Assembly (NCBI RefSeq): GCF_003116015.1
Contig: NZ_LGQZ01000072.1
Coordinates: 1 to 64,000, forward strand
Origin: Azospirillum sp. TSO22-1
GTDB taxonomy: Bacteria; Pseudomonadota; Alphaproteobacteria; Azospirillales; Azospirillaceae
Direction: 5' to 3'
Length of the DNA stretch: 64,000 nt
Positions 42,132 to 52,503 of the stretch are shown here, one piece after another. The position numbers were made by a program, and so were the translations under genes. The stretch's first letter is position 1, and each line of letters begins with the position of its first letter. A model generated the notes under the pieces. That model saw only the letters and a list, made by a program, of their open reading frames with translations, was not told the DNA's origin and did no database searches.

Positions 42132-43622
42132 TCAGGGGGCCAGGAACACCGTGCCGACGTGCAGCGACGTGCCGTCGGTCGTGCCGGTCAGGGTGAAGCT
42201 CAACGGTGTGGACGGGGCGCTGACCGCCGTGGCCGGGGACCGGACGTGGATGCGGTAGGTCTGCACGCTGTCCGCTTCGGCCGAAAGGGCCAGCGCTCCA
42301 CCCGGCAGCGCGTCCGTCCCCGGTCCCGTCACCGTGACGCCGTCGATGCCGGACACGGCCAGCCGATAGGTCTGCGGCCGGTGGCTCATGTTGGAGATCT
42401 TGACGACATAGCTGTTCTGGACGCTAGCGTCGGCGAGCGTCACGAACAGCGGCGCGCGGTCGCGCAGGACGGCGACATCGACGGTCGGCTTCAGCACGAG
42501 CCCCGTCGCCATCATGCCGGCGACAATGACCAGGAGCAGCGTGTAGACGATGGTGCGCGGGCGCACCAAACGGTACGGCGCTGGCGTGCGGGATTCCGCC
42601 TTGGCGGCCTGGGCCGCCTCGGTGTCGTAGCGGATCAGCCCGCCCGGCCGGCCGATGCGCCGCATCACGTCGTCGCACGCGTCGACGCACAGGCCGCAAC
42701 TGATGCAGTCCATCTGCAGCCCGTCGCGAATGTCGATCCCGGTCGGGCAAACATGCACGCACGCCCCGCAATCGATGCAATCACCCAAGCCCGAGAGGTG
42801 GCGCGCCTCCCAGCTCCGGTCCTTGCGCAGCGGCGCCCGCCCCTCGCCCCGCCAGTCCTGATAGGTGACGACGAGGCTTTCGTCGTCGAGCATGGCGGCC
42901 TGGAAGCGCGGCCAGGGGCAGACATAGCGGCACATCTGCTCGCGCATGAAACCGGCCATGGCGTAGGTGCAGGCCGCCATGAACAGCATCCAGCCAAGCG
43001 CCAGCGGCGATGCCTCAAGCCGTGCCAGATCGGCCAGAAAGCCGTGCGCGTCGATGAAGTAGAGGATGGCCGTGCCGCCGGTGACCGCCGCGATCAGCAT
43101 CCAGACCGCGTGCTTGGCCGCCTTCCTGGCAAACCAGGCGGCGGTGCGCGGCCCGTTGTCGAGCCGGATGCGGGCGCCGCGGTCCCCCTCGATCCACTCC
43201 TCGACCAGGACGAACAGGTCCGTCCACACGGTCTGCGGGCAGGCGTAGCCGCACCAGACCCGGCCGGCCAGCGCGGTCGCCAGGAACAGCCCGACCGCCG
43301 CCAGGATCATGGCGCCGGTGACGTAGTAGATGTGCTGTGGCCACAGCTCGATGCCGAACAGGTGAAAGCGCTGGGCGTCGAGGTCGAGCAGCACCGCCTG
43401 GTCCGGCAGGCCCGGGCCGCGGTCCCAGCTCAGCCAGGGCAGGGCCGAGTAGGTCGCCAGGAGCACGGCGGCGAGGACCCATTTGACCCGCCGAAACCGC
43501 CCCCGGACGGCCTTCGGATAGATCTTCCTGTGGGACGCGTAGAGCGGGGCGGGAGCCGGCGCCGCCGGGGTGGGCGCGGCGTTCCGGTGATCCCCGCGCA
43601 GGGACCGGGCGAGTTTCTGCAT
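42132..43622 (-). CDS. ccoG: Cytochrome c oxidase accessory protein CcoG (FixG/RdxA)
   Basis: 496 residues from ATG 43622; an upstream ATG (43724) would add 34 residues but lies inside the dyad region. Membrane helices flank WCGYACPQ (123-130) and two [4Fe-4S] motifs CIDCGACVHVCPTG (282-295) and CISCGLCVDAC (306-316). The C-terminal Ig-like FixG domain ends the protein. CcoG reduces copper during cbb3 oxidase assembly. No ccoNOPQ or ccoIS genes are in the window. Confidence 0.92.
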   Translation of the reverse strand: MQKLARSLRGDHRNAAPTPAAPAPAPLYASHRKIYPKAVRGRFRRVKWVLAAVLLATYSALPWLSWDRGPGLPDQAVLLDLDAQRFHLFGIELWPQHIYYVTGAMILAAVGLFLATALAGRVWCGYACPQTVWTDLFVLVEEWIEGDRGARIRLDNGPRTAAWFARKAAKHAVWMLIAAVTGGTAILYFIDAHGFLADLARLEASPLALGWMLFMAACTYAMAGFMREQMCRYVCPWPRFQAAMLDDESLVVTYQDWRGEGRAPLRKDRSWEARHLSGLGDCIDCGACVHVCPTGIDIRDGLQMDCISCGLCVDACDDVMRRIGRPGGLIRYDTEAAQAAKAESRTPAPYRLVRPRTIVYTLLLVIVAGMMATGLVLKPTVDVAVLRDRAPLFVTLADASVQNSYVVKISNMSHRPQTYRLAVSGIDGVTVTGPGTDALPGGALALSAEADSVQTYRIHVRSPATAVSAPSTPLSFTLTGTTDGTSLHVGTVFLAP

Positions 43623-43724
43623 AGGATGCCTTCGTGGCTGTGTTTTTTGCGAAGGCGCAGCCGGTCCGGCCGTCATCCGGCGATCACGCGGGTCCTTCGT
43701 CACGTTCCACGTATTTGTATGCAT

Positions 43725-43752
43725 TCAATTCTGGCGCATCAAGCGGAATTGA
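43725..43752. promoter_or_regulatory. TCAATTC...GAATTGA inverted repeat upstream of ccoG
   Basis: Perfect 7-base arms (43725-43731 and 43746-43752) with a 14-base spacer, 103 bases upstream of the chosen ccoG start and downstream of the MocR gene. It is a candidate operator for ccoG. Confidence 0.4.
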
Positions 43753-43803
43753 TAGCATTGCGGCGAGGTGCCGCAGCCCATGCACACCCGCCCCGGACCG
43801 GCG

Positions 43804-45216
43804 TCAGATGATGACGCCGGCGGACGACGGCAGCTGATCGAGGGCATCGGCGACGATGCCCAGGACCTGCCGGGTCGCCTCCCGATCCGCCGCGGCGCCC
43901 AGACAGATGCGGAGCGCGTCCGGCGTGTCCGGTGTGGTCGCGAAGGCGTCGCTGCCCACCGCGGCGATGCCCCGCATGCGCAGGTGCGCCGTGAATTCCC
44001 CACGCGACCAACTCTCCGGCAGGCGCAGCCAGAGATGGAACGCCTCCGGCTTGGTGTCGATGCGGTCCACCGGCAGGATGGACTCGGCAAGCGCGCGCCG
44101 GGCCATGGCCTCGGCACGGATGGCGTCCAGGACGGCTCCGGCGGTGCCGTCTTCGATCCAGCGGCGCGCGATCGCGGCGCTGAGCGGTGACGCCATCAGC
44201 GTCGTGCCGCGCTGCGCCGCCGCCACCCGCAGGGTCTGCCGCGCGTCGGGCGAGACCACGTAGGCGATCCGCAGCATCGGCGACAGGCACTTCGCGAGGC
44301 CCGCGATGTGGTAGACCCCCTCCGGGGCGAGCGCCGCCAGGGGCGGCGGCGGGTTGGCCGGCAAAGGGCCGTAGACATCGTCCTCAATGATCGGCACGCC
44401 ATGCTCTTGCGCTGCCGCGACGACGGCGTGGCGACGCTCCAACGGCAGCGTTGCGGTTGTCGGGTTGTGGAAGGTCGGGATGCAGTAGAGCGCCTTGGGG
44501 CGATGCCGGGCCAGGGCGTGCCGCAGGGCAACCGGGTCGAGCCCCTCGCCGTCCATGGGCACGCCGACGACCCGCAGCCCGAGCTGCCCGGCGATCGCCT
44601 TGAAGCCGGGATAGGTCAACGCTTCGGCGCAGACGGTGTCTCCGGGACGGGTCAGCGCGGTCAGGAGCGCCAGCAGGGCTCCCTGCGTACCCGGTGTGAC
44701 CAGGAGTCGCTCGACGGGAACGTTCGGCAGCCGCGCGGCAAGCCACGCCGTTCCCGCCGCACGGTCCTCCTGCGCGTCGCCGACGCCTGGATAGTGCAGC
44801 ATGTCCCGCGGTTCCAGGCGCTTGACGACCGCCGCCATCCCTTCGCGAAGACGACCGAGCAACACCGGCGAGGCGGGCAAAGGGGGCTGGTTCATCGTCA
44901 TGTCGATGACGCGCGTCGCCGCTGCGAGGCTCCGCCCTTCACCGCCGCGATCCGTCGCGGAGGGCGCCCGGACAAAGGTCCCCTGGCCCACACGTGCGTC
45001 GACCAACCCGCGGTGGCGCGCCTCGACGTAGGCGCGGGACACCGTCGTGAAGTCGATGCCCATGCGCTCGGCAAGCTGGCGTTGTGGCGGCAGGCGCTGT
45101 CCGGGGACAAGCCGGCCGGCCCGGACGTCGTCGGCGATGGCGTCGGCGATGGCCAGATAGACAGGCTTGTCCCGGTTCCCGATCTGCGGAACCCAGCTGC
45201 TCCGCTCCGGGGACAT
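43804..45216 (-). CDS. MocR-type GntR regulator with aminotransferase domain
   Basis: 470 residues from ATG 45216. An N-terminal GntR winged helix (YLAIADAIADDVRAGRLVPGQRLPPQRQLAERM, FTTVSRAYVEAR) is joined to a type I aminotransferase fold with the PLP region IEDDVYG and the lysine in GLAKCLSPMLRIAYV. These proteins regulate vitamin B6 or amino acid genes in response to PLP ligands. It diverges from the DUF2817 gene, its likely target. Confidence 0.9.
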   Translation of the reverse strand: MSPERSSWVPQIGNRDKPVYLAIADAIADDVRAGRLVPGQRLPPQRQLAERMGIDFTTVSRAYVEARHRGLVDARVGQGTFVRAPSATDRGGEGRSLAAATRVIDMTMNQPPLPASPVLLGRLREGMAAVVKRLEPRDMLHYPGVGDAQEDRAAGTAWLAARLPNVPVERLLVTPGTQGALLALLTALTRPGDTVCAEALTYPGFKAIAGQLGLRVVGVPMDGEGLDPVALRHALARHRPKALYCIPTFHNPTTATLPLERRHAVVAAAQEHGVPIIEDDVYGPLPANPPPPLAALAPEGVYHIAGLAKCLSPMLRIAYVVSPDARQTLRVAAAQRGTTLMASPLSAAIARRWIEDGTAGAVLDAIRAEAMARRALAESILPVDRIDTKPEAFHLWLRLPESWSRGEFTAHLRMRGIAAVGSDAFATTPDTPDALRICLGAAADREATRQVLGIVADALDQLPSSAGVII

Positions 45217-45457
45217 CCGGCCGCTTGCGCCCTTTACGCTGCTCAATCCATTCACTCCGGGCGAAACGAGGTACCGCCACGGGCGGGCACCCCGACTTGC
45301 ATGATAGGGGATATTGTATGGATCCGCACGACAGCCTGTCCAATCCTGCATGCCCATACCGCCGTGCGCTGATGTCCGGCATCTTACGTTGGCGGTCGAA
45401 ACCGTCACATATCCGCTCCAGACTGTCTGCGCCCGGAAACGATCGAAAGAGTGGACG

Positions 45458-46546
45458 ATGGAAAGGGTGGGCTGTTTCGGCTCCAGCTACGCAAAAGCGC
45501 GCGCCAAGTTCCGCGACGCGGCCACGACGGCCAAAGCGGAGATTGCCTGCTTCGAGAACCCGAACCGCGGGCCCGCCGGCGAAATCCTGGCAACCGACGT
45601 TGCCTGGGTCGGGGCAGGCGATGCCGAGCGGGTCCTGGTGCTGGTCTCGGGGGTTCACGGCGTCGAGGGCTATTGCGGGTCCGGCGTCCAGGTCGACTGG
45701 CTGCGCAGCGGCGAGGCCCGTTGCCTGCCCGACGGCACCGCCGTCCTGCTCATCCACGCCGCCAATCCCCATGGATTCGCCTGGTCCCGCCGCGTGACCG
45801 AGGAGAACGTCGATCTGAACCGCAACTGGGTGGATTTCGGCGGAACGCTTCCGGACAACCCGGGCTACTCGGAGCTGTCCGAGGCGCTGCTGCCACGGGA
45901 ATGGAACGCCCGGTCCCGTGCGGCGAGCGCCGCGGTGTTCGGCGGGTACATCGCCTCCCATGGGGTGCGCGGTTTCCAAGACGTCGTCTCGCGCGGGCAG
46001 TACGGCGACCGGCAGGGGCTGTTCTACGGCGGCTGCGAACCGACCTGGGCGCGGCGCACGCTCTCCGCCATCCTGACCGGGAAGTTGGCCGCCGCCCGCC
46101 GGGTGGCCATCGTCGACCACCACACCGGCCTGGGGCCATGGGGAGTTGCCGAAGAAATGGTGAGCGAGGCCCGCGGCACGCCGGTCTTCGCTCGCGCCGC
46201 GCGGTGGTTTGGCGCGGCCGTTACCTCCACGGCCGGCGGCGGCGCGCTTTCCGCCGACCTTACGGGGGACGGCATGGTCGGCATGCCGCGCCTGCTGCCG
46301 CAGGCTGAAGTGACGGCGATCACGCTGGAGTTCGGAGTCCGCCCGATCGAGGAGACGTTCGACGCCTTGCGGGCCGATGCTTGGCTGCACCGCTACGGCG
46401 CACCCGAGTCCCGCAAGGGGCAGCGGATCCGTGCGCGGATGCTGGCCACGTTCCATGATCCTTCGGCGGCCTGGAAAGGCATGGTCCTCGGCCAGTCGCG
46501 GGCCGCCATCCGGCGCGCTTTGGCGGGCCTGAACCATCCGGAATAG
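45458..46546 (+). CDS. DUF2817 family, M14-like zinc carboxypeptidase
   Basis: 362 residues from ATG 45458. Zinc-site motifs are VSGVHGVEGYCGS (HxxE type) and IVDHHTGLGPWG; the region NRNWVDF and ITLEFG (catalytic Glu) fit the M14/DUF2817 fold. No signal peptide is evident, so it is probably cytosolic. The divergent MocR gene likely controls it. Confidence 0.85.
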   Translation: MERVGCFGSSYAKARAKFRDAATTAKAEIACFENPNRGPAGEILATDVAWVGAGDAERVLVLVSGVHGVEGYCGSGVQVDWLRSGEARCLPDGTAVLLIHAANPHGFAWSRRVTEENVDLNRNWVDFGGTLPDNPGYSELSEALLPREWNARSRAASAAVFGGYIASHGVRGFQDVVSRGQYGDRQGLFYGGCEPTWARRTLSAILTGKLAAARRVAIVDHHTGLGPWGVAEEMVSEARGTPVFARAARWFGAAVTSTAGGGALSADLTGDGMVGMPRLLPQAEVTAITLEFGVRPIEETFDALRADAWLHRYGAPESRKGQRIRARMLATFHDPSAAWKGMVLGQSRAAIRRALAGLNHPE

Positions 46547-46655
46547 ATCGATCCCATCCGTACCCGCCGCATGACAAGACCCGAGGATCAGAGCCGATGA
46601 GCCCAGTCGAGCAGTCCAAAGGATCCGGCGCGAGGCGCGCGCGGGGGCACCGCGG

Positions 46656-47543
46656 CTATCCCATCATCGGCAGGAAAGCGCGTGCCGCCGCCCCAAGCCG
46701 GCGTTCCTTGTGCCAGAGCGCGACGAAACGGCGCGGCGGAAGCGCAAAGGCGACGACGGCCAGACGACCCGACGCCACCAGCGCCTCGACCACATGCTCC
46801 GAGATGGCGGTGGCGCCACCGCCGGCCGCCACGGCGGAACGGACGGCCTCGTTCGACGGCAGTTCCAGCACCACGCGCGCGGCCGGGATCTCGATCCCGT
46901 GCCGGAGCAGAGCGGCCTCGAACACCGATCGCGTGCCGGAGCCGGGCTCGCGCAGCACCCAGTCGCCCTCCGCCAGCGCCGCGGCATCCGCGGGAGGCAC
47001 CCGGGCCCACGGGTGGTCCGGCGCCACGACGATCACCATCCGGTCGTGCGCGACCGTCCGGCCCGTCAGGGCCGGCGCATCGACCTCGCCTTCGACGATG
47101 CCGAGATCCGCGCTCCCTTCGAGCACCCGGCCGACGACCTCGGCCGTGTTGCCGACGTGGAGCACCGTCGCGATCCCCGGATGGTCGGCACGGAACCGCA
47201 CCAGCCGTTGCGGCAACCAGTAGTTGGACACCGTCTGGCTCGCCGCGACCGGCAGGGTGCCGCGGACGAGCGCGCCCAGATCATCGAGCAGCCGCTCCGC
47301 AGCCCGGGCGCGAGCCAGTACCGCCGCCGCCTCCCCGCGGAAGAGCCGGCCCGCCTCCGTCAGTTCGATACGCCGGCCGACGCGGTGAAACAGCGCGACG
47401 CCGTGCCGGTCCTCGATGGCGCGGATCGCGGCGCTGACCGCCGATTGGGTCAGGTGCAGCGCCTCGGCGGCGCGGCGGATATGCTCGCGCTCGGCGACGG
47501 CGACGAAGATCCGCAGCTGCTCCAGCGTCAATGGCCCCTCCAC
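46656..47543 (-). CDS. LysR-type transcription regulator
   Basis: 295 residues with an N-terminal helix-turn-helix (LEQLRIFVAVAEREHIRRAAEALHLTQSAVSAAIRAIE) and a two-lobe effector domain. It is divergent from the YeiH-type gene, a common pairing in which the LysR protein controls the exporter. The intergenic region has a perfect dyad at 47553-47586. Confidence 0.92.
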   Translation of the reverse strand: MEGPLTLEQLRIFVAVAEREHIRRAAEALHLTQSAVSAAIRAIEDRHGVALFHRVGRRIELTEAGRLFRGEAAAVLARARAAERLLDDLGALVRGTLPVAASQTVSNYWLPQRLVRFRADHPGIATVLHVGNTAEVVGRVLEGSADLGIVEGEVDAPALTGRTVAHDRMVIVVAPDHPWARVPPADAAALAEGDWVLREPGSGTRSVFEAALLRHGIEIPAARVVLELPSNEAVRSAVAAGGGATAISEHVVEALVASGRLAVVAFALPPRRFVALWHKERRLGAAARAFLPMMG

Positions 47544-47552
47544 GCTCAGGCA

Positions 47553-47586
47553 TTTTGTTCGATTTTACCGAACGGATTGAACAAAA
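47553..47586. promoter_or_regulatory. LysR-type operator between lysR and the YeiH-type gene
   Basis: The arms TTTTGTTC (47553-47560) and GAACAAAA (47579-47586) are perfect inverted repeats. A nested GTTCG/CGAAC dyad (47557-47573) shares the left arm. The region immediately precedes the lysR ATG (47543), fitting autoregulation plus activation of the divergent gene. Confidence 0.6.
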
Positions 47587-47655
47587 CAATGCGTTTGAGT
47601 GAACGGTACTGAGCGTCCAGGATCCGCCCGATCCCCGGATGCGGAGCGATGGACG

Positions 47656-48687
47656 ATGGCGGACATTCCGGAAACGACACCGGCCCTGCGCAAGGTGGCC
47701 ACCCTGCTGCCCGGACTGGCGGCCTGCACGGCCGTCGCGGCGGGCGCGTCGGCGCTCGAGGCCGTGGAGACGGCGTGGTTCGGGCGGGCCTGGCTGGAGG
47801 GGGTGGTCCTGGCGATCCTTCTGGGGGCGGTCGCCCGGACCGCCTGGACGCCGCCGCCCGCCCTGCGGCCGGGGCTGCGGTTCGCGGCCAAGCCGCTTCT
47901 CGAGGCCGCCATCGTGCTGCTCGGCGCGTCCTTCGGGTTTCGAGCGGTTCTGGACGCCGGGCCGGTCCTGATCCCCGGGATCGCCGGCGTGGTGGCGGCG
48001 TCGCTCGTGGCGAGCTACGCGATCGGCCGGACGGTCGGGCTGCCGCATCGCCTGGCGCTGCTGGTCGCCTGCGGCAACTCGATCTGCGGCAACTCGGCCA
48101 TCGTCGCGGCGGCGCCGGCCGTCCGCGCCGAGGGCGAGGAGGTCGCCCTGTCGATCGCCTTCACCGCCGCGCTTGGCGTTCCCGTGGTGCTCGGCCTGCC
48201 GCTGCTGGTCGAGCCGCTCGGCCTCTCACAGGCCCAGTACGGGGTGCTGGCCGGGCTCACCGTCTATGCGGTGCCGCAGGTGCTGGCCGCCACGATCCCG
48301 GTCGGCGCCCTCAGCGCCCAGGTCGGGACGTTGGTCAAGCTCGTCCGGGTCCTGATGCTCGGGCCCGTGGTGTTCGCCCTGTCCGCCGCCGGCCGCGGCA
48401 AAGGGGGAGCCCGCCCGCGGGTGGGCGAGATGGTGCCCTGGTTCATCCTGGGCTTTCTCGGGCTGGGGGCGCTGCGGTCGCTCGACGCGATGCCGGAGGC
48501 GCTCACAGCGTTCCTCGGATCGGCGGCAAGCCACCTCACGCTTCTGTCGATGGCAGCGCTGGGCCTGGAGGTCGACCTGCGCATGATGGGGCGCTCGGGA
48601 GGACGCGTCACTGTCGCGGCGCTGCTGTCCCTGATGGCGCTCGCCGCCGCCAGCCTTCTCCTCATCCGCCTGTCGGGCATCGGGTGA
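47656..48687 (+). CDS. YeiH/PSE family putative sulfate exporter
   Basis: 343 residues from ATG 47656 with about 10 membrane helices. The family marks ALLVACGNSICGNSAIVAAAPAV and the preceding LLEAAIVLLGASFGF are clear. YeiH proteins are annotated as sulfate or sulfite-related exporters; direct evidence is limited. It ends 16 bases from hcrB, tail to tail. Confidence 0.9.
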   Translation: MADIPETTPALRKVATLLPGLAACTAVAAGASALEAVETAWFGRAWLEGVVLAILLGAVARTAWTPPPALRPGLRFAAKPLLEAAIVLLGASFGFRAVLDAGPVLIPGIAGVVAASLVASYAIGRTVGLPHRLALLVACGNSICGNSAIVAAAPAVRAEGEEVALSIAFTAALGVPVVLGLPLLVEPLGLSQAQYGVLAGLTVYAVPQVLAATIPVGALSAQVGTLVKLVRVLMLGPVVFALSAAGRGKGGARPRVGEMVPWFILGFLGLGALRSLDAMPEALTAFLGSAASHLTLLSMAALGLEVDLRMMGRSGGRVTVAALLSLMALAAASLLLIRLSGIG

Positions 48688-48703
48688 TGCACCGCCCCCG
48701 GGT

Positions 48704-49699
48704 TCAGGAGGGTTGACCGGTGGCGCAGGAGTCCCACAGCGCCCCCGCCAGCCGCACCGCCGAGGCGGCGGCGACGCGGCGGCGGTACTTCGGCGTCACG
48801 AGGGTGGTCTTGACGGCGTTGCACGCCTTGCGGACCGCCTCGGCGAGGACGGTCGCCGCTGTCTCCGACCAGGGTTGCCCCTTCAGGCCGTCGAGGCCGG
48901 CCACGGCCACCGGCGCCGAAGCGACGCCGGTCACCGCCGCCCGCAGCCCGGTCAACCGGCCGCCCTCGCGGCGCAGGGCGACGGCGACGCCGGCCAGCGG
49001 GAAATCGACGGCGTCCCGGATCCGCACCTTGGCGTAGCCGGCGACGAACCCGGCCGGCGGCGGCACGCGGATGGCGGTGACGATCTCTCCCGGACGCAGC
49101 GTCAGATGCGTGCGTCCCTCCTCGCGGTAGAGGTCGGCCAGCGGCAGGAGGCGCGCGCCCCCGGCTCCCTGCACCTCCACCTCGGCGCCGAGCACCATCA
49201 GGGCCGGCGCCACGTCGCCAGCGTACACGGCGTAGCAGCGCTCGCTCTTCTTGACGACGTGGCAGACCTCTCCGTTGAGCTTCAGGCAGTAGCCGTTGGC
49301 GGCGCGCCACCAGTCGCTCTGGTTGACGAACACGCAGCGGGTCTCCTGGCACAGATTGCCGGCCAGCGTCGCCGCCACGCGGTGCGTCGGCCCGGCGACC
49401 GACGCCGCGGCCTGCGCCAGCGCCGGCCAGCCGTCCCGGACCCGCGGATCCTCGGCGATCCGCGCCAGGCTGACGGTGGCGCCGAGCCGCAGGCCGTCGT
49501 CGCCGGCCTCCAGCCGGTCGAGCCCGGCCACCGCCGTCAGGTCGACCAGCGCCGGTGGCTCGCCCATGCCGCGGCGCAGGTTGGGCAGCAGATCGGTGCC
49601 GCCGCCCAGCGGCCGGCCGCCCGGCGCCGCAGCCAACACGGCCAGCGCGTCGGCGACGGAGGCCGAGCGGTGCAGGCGGAACGAAGGCATCAGCGTCAT
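48704..49699 (-). CDS. hcrB: 4-hydroxybenzoyl-CoA reductase beta subunit (FAD, [4Fe-4S])
   Basis: 331 residues from ATG 49699, ATGA overlap with hcrA. The FAD domain of the xanthine oxidase family begins [13 protein letters not shown] with [11 protein letters not shown] diagnostic insertion carries four cysteines at 122, 138, 146 and 155 (spacing 16, 8, 9), as described for the extra [4Fe-4S] cluster of 4-hydroxybenzoyl-CoA reductase. The enzyme removes the ring hydroxyl of 4-hydroxybenzoyl-CoA to give benzoyl-CoA in anaerobic aromatic degradation. Confidence 0.87.
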   Translation of the reverse strand: MTLMPSFRLHRSASVADALAVLAAAPGGRPLGGGTDLLPNLRRGMGEPPALVDLTAVAGLDRLEAGDDGLRLGATVSLARIAEDPRVRDGWPALAQAAASVAGPTHRVAATLAGNLCQETRCVFVNQSDWWRAANGYCLKLNGEVCHVVKKSERCYAVYAGDVAPALMVLGAEVEVQGAGGARLLPLADLYREEGRTHLTLRPGEIVTAIRVPPPAGFVAGYAKVRIRDAVDFPLAGVAVALRREGGRLTGLRAAVTGVASAPVAVAGLDGLKGQPWSETAATVLAEAVRKACNAVKTTLVTPKYRRRVAAASAVRLAGALWDSCATGQPS

Positions 49700-51999
49700 G
49701 ACTCGGTCTCCTTGGCGTCCAGCAGATCGGCGACGCGGTCCGGCGTCAGCGGCACGGCGTGGGCGCGCACGCCGACGGCGTCGTGCACGGCGTTCATCAG
49801 CGCGCCGATGCACCCGGCCAGCGGCCCCTCGCTGGCCTCCTTGGCGCCGAAGGGGCCGTTGGGGTCGATGCTCTCGACAATGTGCACCTCGATGTCGGGG
49901 CTTTCGGCCATGGTCGGCACGCGGTAGTCGAGCAGGTTGACGGCGAGCCCCCGCCCCTCGTCCCAGCGCGTTTCCTCCGACAGCGCCTGCCCCAGGCCCA
50001 TCCACACCGCCCCCTGGGTCTGTCCCTCGACCGCCAGCGGGTTGAGGGCGCGGCCGACGTCGCTGGCCACCCACACCTTGTGCACGCTCACCTTGGCCGT
50101 CACCGGATCGACCGAGCATTCCACCACCTGCGCGGCGTAGGAGAAGCCCATGGAAGCCCCGATGGCGCTGCCGCGGATGGCCTTGTCGCCCTGGAACTCC
50201 TTGGGGCAGGTGAAGGTGCCCTTGACGGTGATCGTGCCGGTGTCGATCAGCGCCTCCTTCACCACCTCCGAGAAGGACAGCCCCGGATCATGACCGCCGG
50301 CGGCGCGGAAGGACTCGCCCAGGCACTCGACCTCCTCCGGCCGGACACCGAGCCGGCGGGCGGCGGCGGCGGCGAGGATCGCCTTCAGTTCCTCCGCCGC
50401 CTGGATGGCGGCGTTGCCGACCATGAAGGTGACGCGCGAGGAGTAGCTGCCGTTGTCCTTGGGCGTCAGCGCGCTGTCGGTGCTGACCACGCGCAGCCGG
50501 GACCAGTCGCAGCCCAGCACCTCGCCCACCACCTGGGTGACGATGGTCGAGGACCCCTGGCCGATGTCGGAAGCGCCGGTCAGGATGGTGACGCCGCCGT
50601 CGAAGTCGAGCTTGAGGTTGATCACCGCGTGCGGCTCGCCGGTCCAGTGTTTGGGCGTCGAGGTGCCGGAGACGAAGTGCGAGCAGGCCATGCCCAGCCC
50701 GCGCCCCGGCGGCAGGCGGCCGCGGCGCTCCTTCCACCCCGATGCCGCCTCGACGTGGTCCAGGCACGCGGGCAGGCCGTAGCTCAGCACCTTCTGCGCC
50801 ATCGCCGTCGTCGTCGGCGCGTCCAGCAGGTTCGCGCGCCGCACGGCGAAGGGGTCGAGCCCCAGTTCGCCGGCCATCTCGTCGAGCAGCGCCTCGAAGG
50901 CGGCGCGCATGTCCACGGTGCCGTGGCCGCGCATCGCCCCGCAGGGCGGCAGGTTGGTGTAGACCCGCCAGCCGTCGTACTTCACCGCCGGGATGTCGTA
51001 GAGCCCGTGCAGCAGCGCGCCGGCGTAGAGGATGGTGATGATGCCGTAGCCGGCGTAGGCGCCGCCGCGCTGCGTGCACTCGGCGGCGCAGGCGGTGAGG
51101 CGCCCGGCGCGGGTCATGCCCAGCTTGAGCGTGATCTCCGCCTGCGGCCGGCCGCGGTGGGTGAGGAACGTCTCCTCCCGCGAGAGCAGGAGGCGCACCG
51201 TGCCGCCCGCCTTGCGGGCGAGCAGGGCGGCGATCACCTCGAACCCCAGCGCCTCGGTGCGGGCGCCGAAGCCGCCGCCCAGGAACGGCTTCACGACGCG
51301 GATGCGGGCGGTGTCCATCTCCAGGCATTGGGCGACGATCAGGTGCACGTAGTAGGGCACCTGCGTGGTGGAGTGCAGCGTCAGCCAGCCGCGTCCGGGG
51401 TCGTACTCGGCGAGCGTGGCGTTCGGTTCCAGGTGCGCGTGGTTGACCTCGGCGAAGGTGAAGCGGCGCTCGCGCACCAGGGCGGCGGCGGCAAAGCCCG
51501 ATGCCACATCGCCGAACTCGTTGTGCACCTCGCGCTCAACGTTGCCGGGCTTGTTGTCATGCAGGAGGACGGCGCCCGGCGCGCGCGCCTTCGCGCTCTC
51601 GAAGCAGGCCGGCAGCGGCTCGAGGTCGAGGCGGATCAGTTTCAACGCCCGGGCGGCGGTCTCCTCGTCCACGGCAGCCACCGCCACCACCGGCTCCCCC
51701 CGGTAGCGCACCTTGTCGCGGGCGAGCGGGTACTCGTTCTGGGCGATCGGCAGCACGCCGAAGGGAACGGCGCAGTCGGCGCCGGTGACGACGGCGACGA
51801 CGCCGGGCAGCCGTTCCGCCTCGGCGGTGTCGATGCCGCGGATGATCCCATGCGGGATGGGACTGCGCAGGATACGCCCGGCCAGTGCGCCCGGCGCCGG
51901 CAAGTCGGCGGTGTACTTGGCGCGACCGGTGACCTTCTCGAAGCCATCGACCAGCGGGGTCGGCGTGCCGATGCGCGGGGGCTTGACGAGGGTGGTCAT
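49696..51999 (-). CDS. hcrA: 4-hydroxybenzoyl-CoA reductase alpha subunit (molybdenum)
   Basis: 767 residues from ATG 51999, close to the ~769 of known HcrA. The molybdopterin motifs [34 protein letters not shown] and [14 protein letters not shown] are present; the terminal Glu is the usual catalytic base of the family. It overlaps hcrB and hcrC by 4 bases each, so the three subunits are coupled. Confidence 0.87.
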   Translation of the reverse strand: MTTLVKPPRIGTPTPLVDGFEKVTGRAKYTADLPAPGALAGRILRSPIPHGIIRGIDTAEAERLPGVVAVVTGADCAVPFGVLPIAQNEYPLARDKVRYRGEPVVAVAAVDEETAARALKLIRLDLEPLPACFESAKARAPGAVLLHDNKPGNVEREVHNEFGDVASGFAAAALVRERRFTFAEVNHAHLEPNATLAEYDPGRGWLTLHSTTQVPYYVHLIVAQCLEMDTARIRVVKPFLGGGFGARTEALGFEVIAALLARKAGGTVRLLLSREETFLTHRGRPQAEITLKLGMTRAGRLTACAAECTQRGGAYAGYGIITILYAGALLHGLYDIPAVKYDGWRVYTNLPPCGAMRGHGTVDMRAAFEALLDEMAGELGLDPFAVRRANLLDAPTTTAMAQKVLSYGLPACLDHVEAASGWKERRGRLPPGRGLGMACSHFVSGTSTPKHWTGEPHAVINLKLDFDGGVTILTGASDIGQGSSTIVTQVVGEVLGCDWSRLRVVSTDSALTPKDNGSYSSRVTFMVGNAAIQAAEELKAILAAAAARRLGVRPEEVECLGESFRAAGGHDPGLSFSEVVKEALIDTGTITVKGTFTCPKEFQGDKAIRGSAIGASMGFSYAAQVVECSVDPVTAKVSVHKVWVASDVGRALNPLAVEGQTQGAVWMGLGQALSEETRWDEGRGLAVNLLDYRVPTMAESPDIEVHIVESIDPNGPFGAKEASEGPLAGCIGALMNAVHDAVGVRAHAVPLTPDRVADLLDAKETES

Positions 52000-52469
52000 G
52001 CCGCGGCCTCCGGCACGATGGCGGCCTGCACCGACTCGACGATCTTCACGTAGCCGGTGCAGCGGCACAGGTTGCCGGCCAGCGCCTCGCGGATGCGCTC
52101 GGCCGTGGGATCGGGATCGCGGCGCAGCAGGGCCTCCGCGGCCATGATCATTCCGGGCGTGCAGAAGCCGCACTGCGCCCCGAGCTTCTCGTGGAACGCC
52201 TGCTGCAGACGGCTCATGCGCCCCTGGCGCGCCAGTCCCTCGATGGTCTCGACACGACGGCCGGCCACCTGATGAGCCAGCGTCGAGCAGGCGAGCCGCG
52301 GCTGGTCGTCGACCAGCACGGTGCAGGCGCCGCATTCGCCGCCGTCGCACCCCTGTTTGGTGCCGGTCAGCCCGGCAACCTCGCGCAGATAGTCCACGAG
52401 CAGCATGGCGTCGGCCACCAGGTCCTGCCTGGGGCGACCGTTGAGGGTAAGGTCGAGAACCGATTTCAC
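51996..52469 (-). CDS. hcrC: 4-hydroxybenzoyl-CoA reductase gamma subunit ([2Fe-2S])
   Basis: 157 residues from GTG 52469, chosen because GGGGAGGACAG precedes it; a longer frame from 52523 would begin inside the operator-like palindrome. Two [2Fe-2S] motifs are complete: Cys41, 46, 49 and 61 ([12 protein letters not shown]) and Cys100, 103, 135 and 137 ([17 protein letters not shown]). It is the first gene of the operon and passes electrons between the FAD subunit and molybdenum. Confidence 0.88.
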   Translation of the reverse strand: MKSVLDLTLNGRPRQDLVADAMLLVDYLREVAGLTGTKQGCDGGECGACTVLVDDQPRLACSTLAHQVAGRRVETIEGLARQGRMSRLQQAFHEKLGAQCGFCTPGMIMAAEALLRRDPDPTAERIREALAGNLCRCTGYVKIVESVQAAIVPEAAA

Positions 52470-52503
52470 GCGCTGTCCTCCCCGGTGGATCCGGACGAGG
52501 CTT

